Source: Rhodocyclaceae bacterium (GTDB lineage Bacteria > Pseudomonadota > Gammaproteobacteria > Burkholderiales > Rhodocyclaceae). From it: a stretch of DNA of 43,155 nucleotides. Position 1 is the stretch's first letter; every line of letters starts with the position of its first letter. The stretch is taken from the NCBI GenBank assembly GCA_020445665.1, contig JAGRGD010000010.1, forward strand, positions 1-43,155, read 5' to 3'. Of the stretch, positions 1 to 8,219 are shown piece after piece. The notes below the pieces were generated by a model that searched no databases, was not told where the DNA came from, and saw only the letters and a list, made by a program, of their open reading frames with translations. The position numbers and the translations under genes are program-made.

Positions 1-2
1 CC

Positions 3-980
3 CGCGAGGCCACCGACCCGGAGCGGGCCGTGGCGCGGGCCCGTGCGCTGCTGGAGGCTGCCCGCGCCGAGGGCGACGCGCGCCTCGCCGGCCAGGCCGC
101 CGGTGCGCTGGGGCCCTGGTCCGACCCGACCACCGATCCCCTCCCCGTCGTCGTGTTGCAGGCCACGGTGGCCCAGCACCTGCACGACTTCGCCGGTGCC
201 GAGCGCCTGCTGCTCGCCGCGCTGGCACGGGACACACACGACGCCCAGGCCTGGCTGACGCTGGCCACGGTACGACGGGTCGGCGGCCGGCTGGATGCTT
301 CCGACAGCGCCTGCCACGCCCTGGCGACGGCCGGCGCACCGGCGGCCGCCGAGATCTGCCTGGCCGACAACCTGGCCTGGCGGGGCGACACCCGCGCCGC
401 GCTGACGCAGCTCGGGCGGGTGCTGCCTCGCCTGCGTACATCGGCCGAACGCGCCTGGGTGCTGGAGTCGATCGCCCTCGCCCGGCAACTGGCCGGTCAG
501 CCAGCGGAGGCCGAAGCCGCCTACCGCGCCGCCCTCGCCGCCGGAGCCGGCCTGCACGCCCGCGTCGCGCTGGCGGACCTGCTGCTGGACGGTGGTCATG
601 CCGCGGCGGCGGCCGCGCTCCTCGACGGCCAGCCGGCCAGCGACGCCGTGCTGCTGCGCCAGGCCATCGCCGCCCGCCGCCTCGGTGAGGTCGGCGCGCC
701 AGCGCAGATCGATGCCCTGGCCCGCCGCTTCGACGCCTCGGCCGAACGCGGCGACGGCACCGGCCACCTGCGCGAGCGGGCGCTGTTCGCGCTGGCGCTG
801 CGCGACGACCCGCCGGCCGCACTGGCCCTCGCCCGCCGCAACCTCGCCCAGCAACGCGAACCGGCCGACCTGCTGCTGGCCAGCCGCGCCGCGAGAGCCG
901 CCGGCGACCGGGACGCGGAGCGGGCGCTTACCCGCCTGATGAACGAGATGGGAGTCCGCGATGCCCGCATCGATGGCTGA
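3..980 (+). CDS. TPR-repeat protein, 5' end outside window
   Basis: The frame is open to the left edge, so the true start is probably upstream; a GTG at 30 lies inside the open frame but nothing marks it as the start. The visible 325 or so residues are alanine/leucine-rich helical pairs typical of tetratricopeptide repeats (for example the segments coding AGAERLLLAALARD-like and AEAEAAYRAALAAGA-like helices), a fold that mediates protein-protein contacts. No enzyme motif is seen. The stop overlaps the start of the next gene by 20 bases, so the two are probably co-transcribed and translationally coupled. A TPR protein next to a HupE/UreJ-like membrane protein suggests a shared envelope role, but the specific function is unknown. 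Confidence 0.8.
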   Translation, partial: REATDPERAVARARALLEAARAEGDARLAGQAAGALGPWSDPTTDPLPVVVLQATVAQHLHDFAGAERLLLAALARDTHDAQAWLTLATVRRVGGRLDASDSACHALATAGAPAAAEICLADNLAWRGDTRAALTQLGRVLPRLRTSAERAWVLESIALARQLAGQPAEAEAAYRAALAAGAGLHARVALADLLLDGGHAAAAAALLDGQPASDAVLLRQAIAARRLGEVGAPAQIDALARRFDASAERGDGTGHLRERALFALALRDDPPAALALARRNLAQQREPADLLLASRAARAAGDRDAERALTRLMNEMGVRDARIDG

Positions 981-2100
981 TTGCCGCGCCTGGCACCTCG
1001 CCTGCCTGCTGTGGCTTGTGCTGCTGCCGTCGCTGGCAACAGCCCACAAGGCCAGCGACAGCTACCTGGTCCTCACCGCCGGCCCGGGCGAGGCGCAGAC
1101 GCTGCGCTGGGACCTCGCGCTGCGGGACCTGGACCTGGCCCTCGATCTGGACCGGGATGGCGACCGCGTGCTGCGCTGGGGCGAGTTGCGCCCGCAGCTC
1201 GACGCCATCGCCGCCCACGCCGCGGATTCGCTGGCGCTGCTCGCCGCAGGCGGTCAGCCCTGTGCGCTGACCCTCACCCCCCGCGGCCTCGAGGCGCGCA
1301 GCGACGGCAACTACCTGGTGCTGGCCGGCGACGCCGCCTGCCCGGGGGGCCTGCAGGGCATCGACTACCGCTTTCTGGCCAGCCGCGACCCGACCCACCG
1401 GGGCCTGCTGCGCCAGGACGACGGCGGCGCCACCAGTGTGCGCCCCCTCGACCCCAACGCCGGCCCCCAGGCCTTGGCGGCTGCCGGAGAGAGCCACTTC
1501 ACGGCCTTTGTCGGCGAGGGCGTGCACCACATCCTGATCGGCACCGACCACCTGCTGTTCCTGCTGTGCCTGTTGCTACCGGCCATCATCCATCGCCAGC
1601 CCGGTGGCTGGCGCCTCGCCCCACGGCCGCGGGCCGCCCTGGGCCGGGTGCTGGTGACCGTCAGCCTGTTCACGCTGGCCCACTCGATCACCCTGGCGCT
1701 GGCGGCGCTGGGGCTGGTGCGGCTGCCGCCGGCCCTGGTCGAGGCCGCCATCGCTGCCAGCATCGTGGTCGCCGCCGCCGGCAACCTGCGTTCGTCGTCG
1801 CGACTCCACGCCCCGTGGCTGGCCTTCGGCTTCGGCCTGATCCACGGCTTCGGCTTCGCCAACGTTCTCGATGGGCTGGCGCTACCGCCCGGCCAGTTCG
1901 CCACCGCGCTCCTGGCCTTCAACCTGGGCGTGGAGGCCGGCCAGCTCGCGGTCGTGGCCCTCGCCGTCGCGGTGGTCTTCGGGCTGCCATGGCGGGCGCG
2001 CCTGGTACCCCACCTGATGCCCGCGGGCAGCCTCGCGGCAATGGCGATCGGTGGCTGGTGGCTGGTCGAACGACTGGGCGGCGTGGTGCTGGCTGGCTGA
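961..2100 (+). CDS. HupE/UreJ-like integral membrane protein with exported N-terminal domain
   Basis: This 379-residue protein starts at ATG 961, preceded by GGGAG at a good distance. It has a signal peptide (about residues 10-28, cleavage near TAHA), then an extracytoplasmic domain of about 140 residues, then about seven hydrophobic helices. The membrane part carries the HupE/UreJ-family signatures GVHHILIGTDHLLFLL (near residue 180) and FGFGLIHGFGFANVL (near residue 290), rich in His and Asp that could bind metal. HupE/UreJ proteins are nickel/cobalt permease-like; members with this architecture are uncharacterised, so metal transport is an inference. Residues 64-75 (D64, D66, D68, L71, E75) resemble an EF-hand calcium loop. 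It overlaps the preceding TPR gene. Confidence 0.82.
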   Translation: MPASMADCRAWHLACLLWLVLLPSLATAHKASDSYLVLTAGPGEAQTLRWDLALRDLDLALDLDRDGDRVLRWGELRPQLDAIAAHAADSLALLAAGGQPCALTLTPRGLEARSDGNYLVLAGDAACPGGLQGIDYRFLASRDPTHRGLLRQDDGGATSVRPLDPNAGPQALAAAGESHFTAFVGEGVHHILIGTDHLLFLLCLLLPAIIHRQPGGWRLAPRPRAALGRVLVTVSLFTLAHSITLALAALGLVRLPPALVEAAIAASIVVAAAGNLRSSSRLHAPWLAFGFGLIHGFGFANVLDGLALPPGQFATALLAFNLGVEAGQLAVVALAVAVVFGLPWRARLVPHLMPAGSLAAMAIGGWWLVERLGGVVLAG

Positions 2101-2179
2101 AGGCTGCCGCACGGGCCGGATCGCCTATCATGGGCGGGTTGTGCGCCGCGGTTGCGGGCGCACGTCCTGTAGCCGCCCA

Positions 2180-2614
2180 ATGTCCCGCCGCCCCCCAGCC
2201 TGGCAGGTGATCGCACTTGTCGTCGTCATCGCCTTCGTCCTCGACTGGTTCATCCAGCGCCCGGACGCCCCCGCGCGCGAACTCAACGCGCAGATCGAGG
2301 CCCGGGCCAGCGAGGCGCTGCGCGCCTACCCCTACCCTTTCCGCGTCCTGCGGGTCGAGAACGGCACCGCGGTGATGAGCACGCCGCGCAACGTGGATGT
2401 CCCCGCCTTCCGCTTTCTCGCCGTCATCCACCCGGACATCGACGTGCGCGACCGGCACGACCCGGCCTTCGTCGCCGCCCAGGCCCGCCTCGCCGCCGCC
2501 CAGTCCGAGGCACGCGCCATCGTCGAAGCCGCGCCGGGCATCCGCGCCGTGCGCTGGGAGCTGGACCGCCACTGGCTGGCGGCACACGGCATCGAGGTGC
2601 CCGACCGCCCGTGA
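2180..2614 (+). CDS. Small membrane-anchored hypothetical protein
   Basis: I chose ATG 2180 because it begins directly with an N-terminal anchor (about residues 9-24, a VIALVVVIAFVLDWFI-like helix); the upstream extension of the frame reads through the end of the preceding membrane protein in another frame. The product is 144 residues: one transmembrane or uncleaved signal helix, then a soluble, probably periplasmic, alpha/beta region with many Arg/Glu pairs and an Ala-rich helix (about residues 95-120). I do not recognise the family and see no catalytic motif. It lies 79 bases after the HupE-like gene on the same strand and may share its transcript. Confidence 0.65.
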   Translation: MSRRPPAWQVIALVVVIAFVLDWFIQRPDAPARELNAQIEARASEALRAYPYPFRVLRVENGTAVMSTPRNVDVPAFRFLAVIHPDIDVRDRHDPAFVAAQARLAAAQSEARAIVEAAPGIRAVRWELDRHWLAAHGIEVPDRP

Positions 2615-2877
2615 TCCCTGCCACGCCGCGGGGCCATCACCACCGCCCGCAGTGAACCGGCCTCGCCTGTCGCGACACGTACCGATGAACGCGGCCGACC
2701 GGTCGCGACGCCGACACGACACGCCCTGCGGGCGGAACGGGAGAACAGGAAGCCATGGTGCACGCCTCACGCTGGCAGGGATCGATCACCGGGTGCCGCC
2801 CCCACGGGCGACGCACGGTTGAGGCCCGGCGGGGGCTTTCATACACTTCGGGGAAGCTCCCCGTCGCCGAGACCCCC
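2615..2877. other. Intergenic region, 263 bases
   Basis: I find no convincing gene here. A possible earlier start (GTG 2755) for the following lipoprotein would place 41 non-lipoprotein-like residues before the signal peptide, so I treat this stretch as the leader and promoter region. No clear -35/-10 pair or terminator hairpin is visible. Confidence 0.4.
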
Positions 2878-3588
2878 ATGACACCCCTCGCCCGCCTCGC
2901 CCTGATCCTGCTCTCGAGCACCCTGCTCGGCGCCTGCGCCAGCCGTGTCCCCACCGTTGCCCACACCCATGTCGGCCACGCCCTGAGCGGCTGGGTGGAC
3001 ACGCCCGGCGAGCGCGGCCTGCTCGCGGTGGCCGAGAGCGAGGCGAGGATCGCCGTCCAGCACGCCGAGTTCGCCGTCGCCGGCGGGCGCGACGTGGCCG
3101 AGGTCCGGCTTCACCTGGGCCACGTCCTCAACACCCTCGACCCGGCCCGCGAGCCGGAAGGCCCCGGCCAGGGCTATGGCCTGATCCGGGCCCTCGAAGG
3201 GGCCAGCAAGCACGTGCAGTTCGCCGGCGAATCCACCGACGCCAGTGGCAATCTGCGCGCCGGCGCGCTCGTCTTCGCGCGCCTGGCGGCGCCGGTCCTC
3301 GACGAGGCCCGCCTGACGGCCACCCTCGCCGACACCGCACGCGCCACCTCCGACCCGGCCGAGACCCTGGTGTTCGCCGACGAGGTGCTGACCCGCAGTC
3401 GCCACATCCGCGACGGCCTGGCCGGCCTTCGCCGCCAGATCGAGGACACCACCGACCGCGAGGACCCTTCCTACCAGCCGGTCGAGCGCTGGTACCTGTT
3501 CAACCTGATTCGCCTGCCCTCGGGCGACTGGATCTTCCGAGACCGCAATGATTCATCGACTTCGCGCAACAGTGGCGGCTATCTCTAG
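2878..3588 (+). CDS. Predicted lipoprotein of unknown function
   Basis: ATG 2878 gives a classical lipoprotein signal: short N-region, hydrophobic stretch and lipobox LLGAC with Cys20 as the expected lipidation site. The mature part (about 216 residues) is mostly helical with no recognised domain; it contains a His-rich start (HTHVGH) and helices compatible with a bundle. It should sit on the periplasmic face of the inner or outer membrane. Its last 41 bases overlap the start of the exported caspase-like gene in another frame, which points to translational coupling and a shared job. I do not recognise the family, and homology beyond the lipobox cannot be judged from here. Confidence 0.75.
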   Translation: MTPLARLALILLSSTLLGACASRVPTVAHTHVGHALSGWVDTPGERGLLAVAESEARIAVQHAEFAVAGGRDVAEVRLHLGHVLNTLDPAREPEGPGQGYGLIRALEGASKHVQFAGESTDASGNLRAGALVFARLAAPVLDEARLTATLADTARATSDPAETLVFADEVLTRSRHIRDGLAGLRRQIEDTTDREDPSYQPVERWYLFNLIRLPSGDWIFRDRNDSSTSRNSGGYL

Positions 3589-5029
3589 CCTCCCCGCCCT
3601 CGCCCTCACGGCCCTCCTGCTGCTGGCGCCCGTGGGCGCCGCATGGGCCGACGACCGGGCCACCTGCATCGACGGGGACGATGCCGTCGCCGTGCCTGCC
3701 TGCCAGCGGGTGGTGCGCGCCGACCCGTCCGACTTCTCGGCCTTCATGGCGCTCGGCGACGCGCTGGTCCGCCTCGAGCGCCTTGCCGAGGCGAGCGAGG
3801 CCTACCACCAGGCCGTGTCCCTCGAGCCCGGCAACGAGCGCGCCGCCCAGAAGCTGCGCCTGGCCCGCTCCAACCTGAAGGAGGCAGATTTCCTGCGCCA
3901 GCAGAAGTCCGCGCCGGCCGCCGCCGAGGCAGGCCACGCGAGCGCGCTCGACCGCATCCGCTGCACCCGCATGAGCGGCGACGCGGCGCTGGCCGCCTGT
4001 GAGCGGGCGCTACGCGCCGCCCCTGGCGACAGCGAGCTGCTCGCAGCGCGGGCGCGCCTGGCGGGTGTCACTCAGGTCGCTTCGTTGCGCAACAAGGAGG
4101 CATCGGGCAGCGCGACGACACCCGCGCCGGACGCGCTCGCCGAGCGCCTGTCGGCCCTCAAGCGCCTGCGCGACGCCGACGTGATCACCGCCGAGGAATA
4201 CGCCAGCCGGCGGACCCAGGTGCTCAACGCCATCACCGGCCTGCCGCCGGTCGCACTAACCGAGCGCGCCGCGCCGGTGCCCACCCCGGCGCCAGCGGTC
4301 AAGTCCCGCTACGCCGGCATCGAGTTCGGCCGCTACCACGCCCTGGTGATCGGCATGGATGGCTACCGCCACCTGCCGGCGCTGGAGACCGCGGTCAACG
4401 ACGCCCGCGCCGTCGCCGACGTGCTGCGCGGCCAGTACGGTTTCGAGGTCAAGCTCCTCACCAACGCCTCGCGGGGCGACATCATCGAGGCGCTCGACAC
4501 CTACCGGGCGACCCTCGGCGAAGGGGACAACCTGCTGATCTACTACGCCGGCCACGGCTGGCTCGACGAGGACGCCCAGCAGGGCTTCTGGCTGCCGGTC
4601 GATGCCAAGCGCGACTCGCGGGTGAACTGGATCTCGAACGACAGCATCCGCGACGCGGCCCGGGCGATGAAGGCCAAGCACGTGCTGGTGGTCGCCGACT
4701 CGTGCTTCTCCGGCACCCTGACGCGCAGTGTGCGCATCCCCAACCGGACCGCCGACTACCTGCGCCGCATGGCCAGCAAGCGGGCCCGCCTGGCGCTCTC
4801 GTCAGGGGGCCTCGAGCCGGTCGCCGACGCCACCGACGAGGGGCGCCACTCGCCCTTCGCACGCAGCTTCATCGAGGCCCTGCGCACCAATGACAGCGTG
4901 ATCGACGGCACCGAGCTGTTCAGCCAGCTGCGCCACCCGGTGATGGTCAATGCCGACCAGACCCCGGAGTACGCGGACATCCGCCGCGCCGGGCACGATG
5001 GCGGCGACTTTCTTTTCGTGCGTCGCTGA
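3548..5029 (+). CDS. Exported caspase-like (peptidase C14) protein with TPR and SHOCT-like segments
   Basis: The 493-residue product starts with a signal peptide (cleavage likely after AWA near residue 34). It continues with TPR-like helices (about residues 45-110), a short motif resembling SHOCT domains (LKRLRDADVITAEEYASRR, near residues 205-225), and then a caspase/metacaspase fold from about residue 258 to the end. The catalytic dyad is visible: His336 in YYAGHGW and Cys386 in DSCFSG. C14 peptidases cleave after Arg/Lys or Asp; the specificity cannot be read here. Most bacterial caspase-like proteins are cytoplasmic, so the signal peptide suggests periplasmic proteolysis or scaffolding. 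The start overlaps the lipoprotein gene by 41 bases, and no other plausible start preserves the signal peptide. Confidence 0.88.
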   Translation: MIHRLRATVAAISSLPALALTALLLLAPVGAAWADDRATCIDGDDAVAVPACQRVVRADPSDFSAFMALGDALVRLERLAEASEAYHQAVSLEPGNERAAQKLRLARSNLKEADFLRQQKSAPAAAEAGHASALDRIRCTRMSGDAALAACERALRAAPGDSELLAARARLAGVTQVASLRNKEASGSATTPAPDALAERLSALKRLRDADVITAEEYASRRTQVLNAITGLPPVALTERAAPVPTPAPAVKSRYAGIEFGRYHALVIGMDGYRHLPALETAVNDARAVADVLRGQYGFEVKLLTNASRGDIIEALDTYRATLGEGDNLLIYYAGHGWLDEDAQQGFWLPVDAKRDSRVNWISNDSIRDAARAMKAKHVLVVADSCFSGTLTRSVRIPNRTADYLRRMASKRARLALSSGGLEPVADATDEGRHSPFARSFIEALRTNDSVIDGTELFSQLRHPVMVNADQTPEYADIRRAGHDGGDFLFVRR

Positions 5030-5050
5030 CGCCACGCGCGCGGCGACCGC

Positions 5051-5479
5051 TCAGCGCACGGACTTCACAAAGTAACGGGGCGCGTGGCGATAGCCCTGCG
5101 CCTCGTAGAAGGCGTGGGCGGCCGTGCGCAGCTCGGCACAATGAAGCTCGATCCGATCGCAGCCACGTTCCCGCGCCAGCGCCGTCGCCCGTGCTTCGAG
5201 CGCCTGGCCAATACCCCTGCCCCGGGCGCCTTCGGTGACGCACAGGTAGCTGATGCGGCAGAAGTCTCCGTCGAGCGCCAGCTGGGGGATGAAGTGGAGC
5301 GAGATCAGGCCCTCGACCCGGGCGCCGTCACAGGCGACCAGCAGCACCGCGTCAGGGTGCGCCAGCAGCTGGGTCACCCGCCGCGCGACGAAGGCGCCGC
5401 CGCCCGGGTAGCCGAGCTCGTCGAGCAGGCCGACGATGGCGGGGCCGTCGGTCGCCGTTGCCTCGCGGATCTGCGTCAT
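5051..5479 (-). CDS. GNAT-family N-acetyltransferase
   Basis: This 142-residue protein matches one GNAT domain: a beta-strand/helix start (IREATATDGPAI), a strand LLVACDGARVEGLISLHF, then motif A with the acetyl-CoA pyrophosphate loop ARGRGIGQAL (near residues 93-102) and a C-terminal AFYEAQGYRHAPRYFVK strand-helix typical of the family. It transfers an acetyl group from acetyl-CoA to an amine; the substrate is unknown. I chose ATG at 5479 because an upstream extension is the shadow of the divergent transporter gene. It converges with the caspase-like gene (21 bases between stops) and is divergent from the ZIP gene. Confidence 0.85.
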   Translation of the reverse strand: MTQIREATATDGPAIVGLLDELGYPGGGAFVARRVTQLLAHPDAVLLVACDGARVEGLISLHFIPQLALDGDFCRISYLCVTEGARGRGIGQALEARATALARERGCDRIELHCAELRTAAHAFYEAQGYRHAPRYFVKSVR

Positions 5480-5623
5480 GTTCCCCGCCCTCCCGTTCGT
5501 TGCGCCACTGCCCGCTCGCGGTGGCATGCCGTCACGATACACGGGGGCGCCCCCCCGCGACGCGCCGATCCCGCACAATGGTGACGCCAGCCGCCGCAAC
5601 GGCGCGCGGACACCGGAAGCACC

Positions 5624-6340
5624 ATGAACGAGATCCTCACCATCATCGTCCTCACCGCCCTGGCGGGCGCCTGCATCCCCCTCGGCGGCCTGCTGGCCAG
5701 CGTCGAGCGCTTCCGCCCGCACTGGCTCGAGCGGGAGTTCCGCCATTTCCTGATCGCCCTCGGCGGCGGCATCCTGCTGGGCGCCGTGGCGGTGGTGCTG
5801 GTGCCCGAGGGCAAGGCCCTGCTGGGCGGCTCGCTGTGGGCGATCCCCCTGTTCCTGGCCGGTGGGCTGGCCTTCTTCGCCATCGAGCGGATGCTCGGCC
5901 TGCGCCGCCGCGAGGCGCCCCAGCTGATGGGCATGATCCTCGACTTCGTGCCCGAGGCGATCGCCCTCGGTGGCATGATGGCCTCCGAATCACCCATCGC
6001 GCCACTGCTGGCCCTGCTGATCGGGCTGCAGAACCTGCCCGAGGGCTTCAACGCCTATCGGGAGTTGCGCGACCAGGGTCGGACTCGTCACGCGACCCTG
6101 ACGACGATGTCGGCGCTGGTCATGATCGGCCCGGCAGCGGGCCTCGCCGGTTACCTGTTCCTCAGCGATCACCCGGCCGCGCTCGGCGGCATCATGCTGT
6201 TTGCGTCGGGGGGCATCCTGTACCTGATCTTCCAGGACATCGCGCCCCAGTCCCGCCTCGCCCGCCACTGGGGGCCACCGCTGGGCGCGGTGCTCGGCTT
6301 CAGCCTGGCCCTCTTCAGCCGGATGCTGGCGGGCGGCTGA
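5624..6340 (+). CDS. ZIP-family metal transporter with altered metal-site residues
   Basis: The 238-residue protein has about eight hydrophobic helices and the two ZIP signature helices. In the first, the usual His-x-x-Pro-Glu-Gly pattern reads D107-F-V-P-E111-A; in the second, the usual His-Asn-x-Pro-Glu-Gly reads Q136-N-L-P-E140-G. ZIP proteins carry Zn, Fe or Mn into the cytoplasm through a binuclear site built by these residues, so replacement of both His by Asp and Gln implies different metal preference or altered transport. The cytoplasmic loop lacks the usual His-rich stretch. The gene's last 26 bases overlap the 3' end of the convergent EamA gene. Family membership is fairly sure; the substrate is not. 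Confidence 0.82.
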   Translation: MNEILTIIVLTALAGACIPLGGLLASVERFRPHWLEREFRHFLIALGGGILLGAVAVVLVPEGKALLGGSLWAIPLFLAGGLAFFAIERMLGLRRREAPQLMGMILDFVPEAIALGGMMASESPIAPLLALLIGLQNLPEGFNAYRELRDQGRTRHATLTTMSALVMIGPAAGLAGYLFLSDHPAALGGIMLFASGGILYLIFQDIAPQSRLARHWGPPLGAVLGFSLALFSRMLAGG

Positions 6341-7208
6341 AGAGGGCCCGCAGGCCGATCACGGCCAGTGCGGCGAGGATCAGCCCCATGCCCAGCAGTT
6401 CGGACAGGGGTGGCCGCTCGCCCAGCTCGATCGCCCCGGCCAGTACGCCGACGAGGGGAATCCCGAGCGAGCTGAGCCCGGCCGCGCCGGCTGGCAGCGA
6501 CCTGACCACGAACAGCCACAGGATCCACGCCAGGGCGGTGGCCGGCACCGCGTTGTACACGAGCGCGCCGACGAGATAGTCCGACCACTCGATGGGCCGG
6601 CTCGGCACCAGCCAAGCGATGACGCACAGGGCGATGGCGCCGAACAGCATCTGCCAGGCCGTCAGCAGCAGCAGGTCGGCCCCCTGCTGGATGCCGAGGC
6701 GACGCGCGACGATGGTGGCGACGGCCCAGCACAGCCCGGCCGCCAGAGCCAGCCCGCTGCCCTGCAGGCTCCCGCCGAACCCGGCCGGGCCCACCACCAG
6801 GGCCAGCCCGACCGCCGCCATCGCGATGGCGAGCCACTGCAGGCCGCGGATGCGTTCACCGAGCGTCAGCCACGCCAGCGGCAGCAGCCAGAACGGCATG
6901 GTGTAGACCAGCACCGCCGTGCGGCCGGCCGCACCGGAGACCAGCGCCATCTGGATCAGTGCCAGGAAGGCGGTGTTCTGCAGCAGGCCCATCAGGAGCA
7001 GACCGGGCACCCGCACGGGCCGCAACGGCCGGCGTAGCACGAGCAGGGTCGCGAACAGCGTCAGGGCGCCGAACAGCGCCCTCAGGGCCGAGAAATCGAG
7101 GGGGTCGGCGAAATCAACGACCCGCTTCATGACCACCCAGTTGTAGCCCCAGATCAGCCACAGCAGCAGCAGCGCCGCCACCGGCCCGGCGAAGGACGGA
7201 CGTGTCAC
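6315..7208 (-). CDS. EamA-family (DMT superfamily) transporter
   Basis: A GTG start at 7208 overlaps the stop of the upstream transglutaminase-like gene (GTGA, 4 bases). The frame can be read far upstream, but that part is a shadow. The 297-residue product has about ten hydrophobic helices in two similar halves, as in EamA/DMT carriers, with first-helix motif WLIWGYNWVVMK and the second half beginning near SGLALAAGLCWAVATI. Such proteins export amino acids or other metabolites or act as drug exporters; the substrate cannot be inferred. It is the last gene of the long - strand run, and its 3' end overlaps the convergent ZIP gene by 26 bases. Confidence 0.88.
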   Translation of the reverse strand: MTRPSFAGPVAALLLLWLIWGYNWVVMKRVVDFADPLDFSALRALFGALTLFATLLVLRRPLRPVRVPGLLLMGLLQNTAFLALIQMALVSGAAGRTAVLVYTMPFWLLPLAWLTLGERIRGLQWLAIAMAAVGLALVVGPAGFGGSLQGSGLALAAGLCWAVATIVARRLGIQQGADLLLLTAWQMLFGAIALCVIAWLVPSRPIEWSDYLVGALVYNAVPATALAWILWLFVVRSLPAGAAGLSSLGIPLVGVLAGAIELGERPPLSELLGMGLILAALAVIGLRALFSRPPASG

Positions 7209-8122
7209 TGAGCCGCTGGCGCGACCGGCGCGGGCGGCGGCAGCGGCTCCTCGACGCTGACCTCGACCACCACCTCCATGCCAAGATAGGCATCCGCCGG
7301 CCCGATGAAGCTGCCGGTCAGCGGCGCCGCCTGGGAGGGGTCGCGCGCGACGGCGACGCGGATCAGGTTGCGACCGCCCACGATCGCGTTGGTGGGGTCG
7401 AAGGCGAGCCAGCCGGCGCCCGGCAGGTAGACCTGGACCCAGGCGTGGGTCGCGCCGCCGCCCACCATCGCGTCCTGCGCGTCGAGCAGCGACTCGTCGT
7501 ACAGATAGCCGGAGACGAAGCGGGCCGCCAGGCCGAGGCTGCGCACCGCCTCCATCATCAGCAGCGCGAAGTCGCGGCAGCTTCCGCTGCCCAACTCGAG
7601 GGTCTGGACCGGCGGCTGGGTGCCCTCCTCGTCCCGTGCCTGGTACGCGAACTGCGCCTTGATGGCCCGCGTGATGGCCTCGATCACGACCAGCGTCTCG
7701 TCGCTGCCGGCCTCGGCGCACACCTCGCGCACCCAGGCGTCGACCCGGTGTTCCGGGTCCGCGTAGGCCCGCTCCACGCTGCGGGCCAGGTCGGGCATCT
7801 CGCTGGCGTCGTAGCTGAAGGGCAGGCGCAACGCGTAGGGTTCGATCAGGCTCATGTCGGGCTCGCCCGGGAAGTGCTCCGCGACGAAGGTGGATTCGAA
7901 CAGCAGTTCCTGGGCGTCGTTCTGGAAGCTGGCGACAAGGACCGAGTTGCCGAACACGTCGTGCACCCAGCGCACGTCGGCAGGCGGGTCGATCCGGATG
8001 CCGGTCTCGAACAGGCGCAGGTCGTGGCTGTCGCGGGGACGGCACATGAAGCGGTGCTCGCTGAAGCGGACCGGCTCCGCATAGTGGTAGAGGGTCCGGT
8101 GCAGGACCTTGAGTCGGGACAT
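7205..8122 (-). CDS. Transglutaminase-like cysteine peptidase-fold protein
   Basis: ATG 8122 (MSRLKVLHRTLYHY) gives the usual start of the bacterial transglutaminase-like N-terminal domain (about residues 1-85); longer forms up to 8194 lack that look. The core transglutaminase-like domain (about 145-250) has the triad Cys182 in GSGSCRDFA, His226 in THAWVQVYLP and Asp242 in FDPTN. The 305-residue length is normal for this group, which has no signal peptide and is probably cytoplasmic. Members hydrolyse or transfer amide bonds, but their substrates are mostly unknown. It overlaps the EamA gene by 4 bases, and 97 bases separate it from the symporter gene upstream. Confidence 0.9.
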   Translation of the reverse strand: MSRLKVLHRTLYHYAEPVRFSEHRFMCRPRDSHDLRLFETGIRIDPPADVRWVHDVFGNSVLVASFQNDAQELLFESTFVAEHFPGEPDMSLIEPYALRLPFSYDASEMPDLARSVERAYADPEHRVDAWVREVCAEAGSDETLVVIEAITRAIKAQFAYQARDEEGTQPPVQTLELGSGSCRDFALLMMEAVRSLGLAARFVSGYLYDESLLDAQDAMVGGGATHAWVQVYLPGAGWLAFDPTNAIVGGRNLIRVAVARDPSQAAPLTGSFIGPADAYLGMEVVVEVSVEEPLPPPAPVAPAAQ

Positions 8123-8219
8123 GGGGGCTCTCATCGGGTCGAGGTGTCGCAGCATGGACACGGAGGCGGCCATGATAGTGCCCTGCGCCGCCAAATGCCG
8201 TGACGCTCGGTGACCTCGA

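Noticed and set aside
1919-2770. Long open frames on the - strand across 1919-2770
   Set aside because: They are antisense shadows of the HupE-like and small anchored genes, with Arg/Gly/Ala-rich low-complexity translations and no domain.
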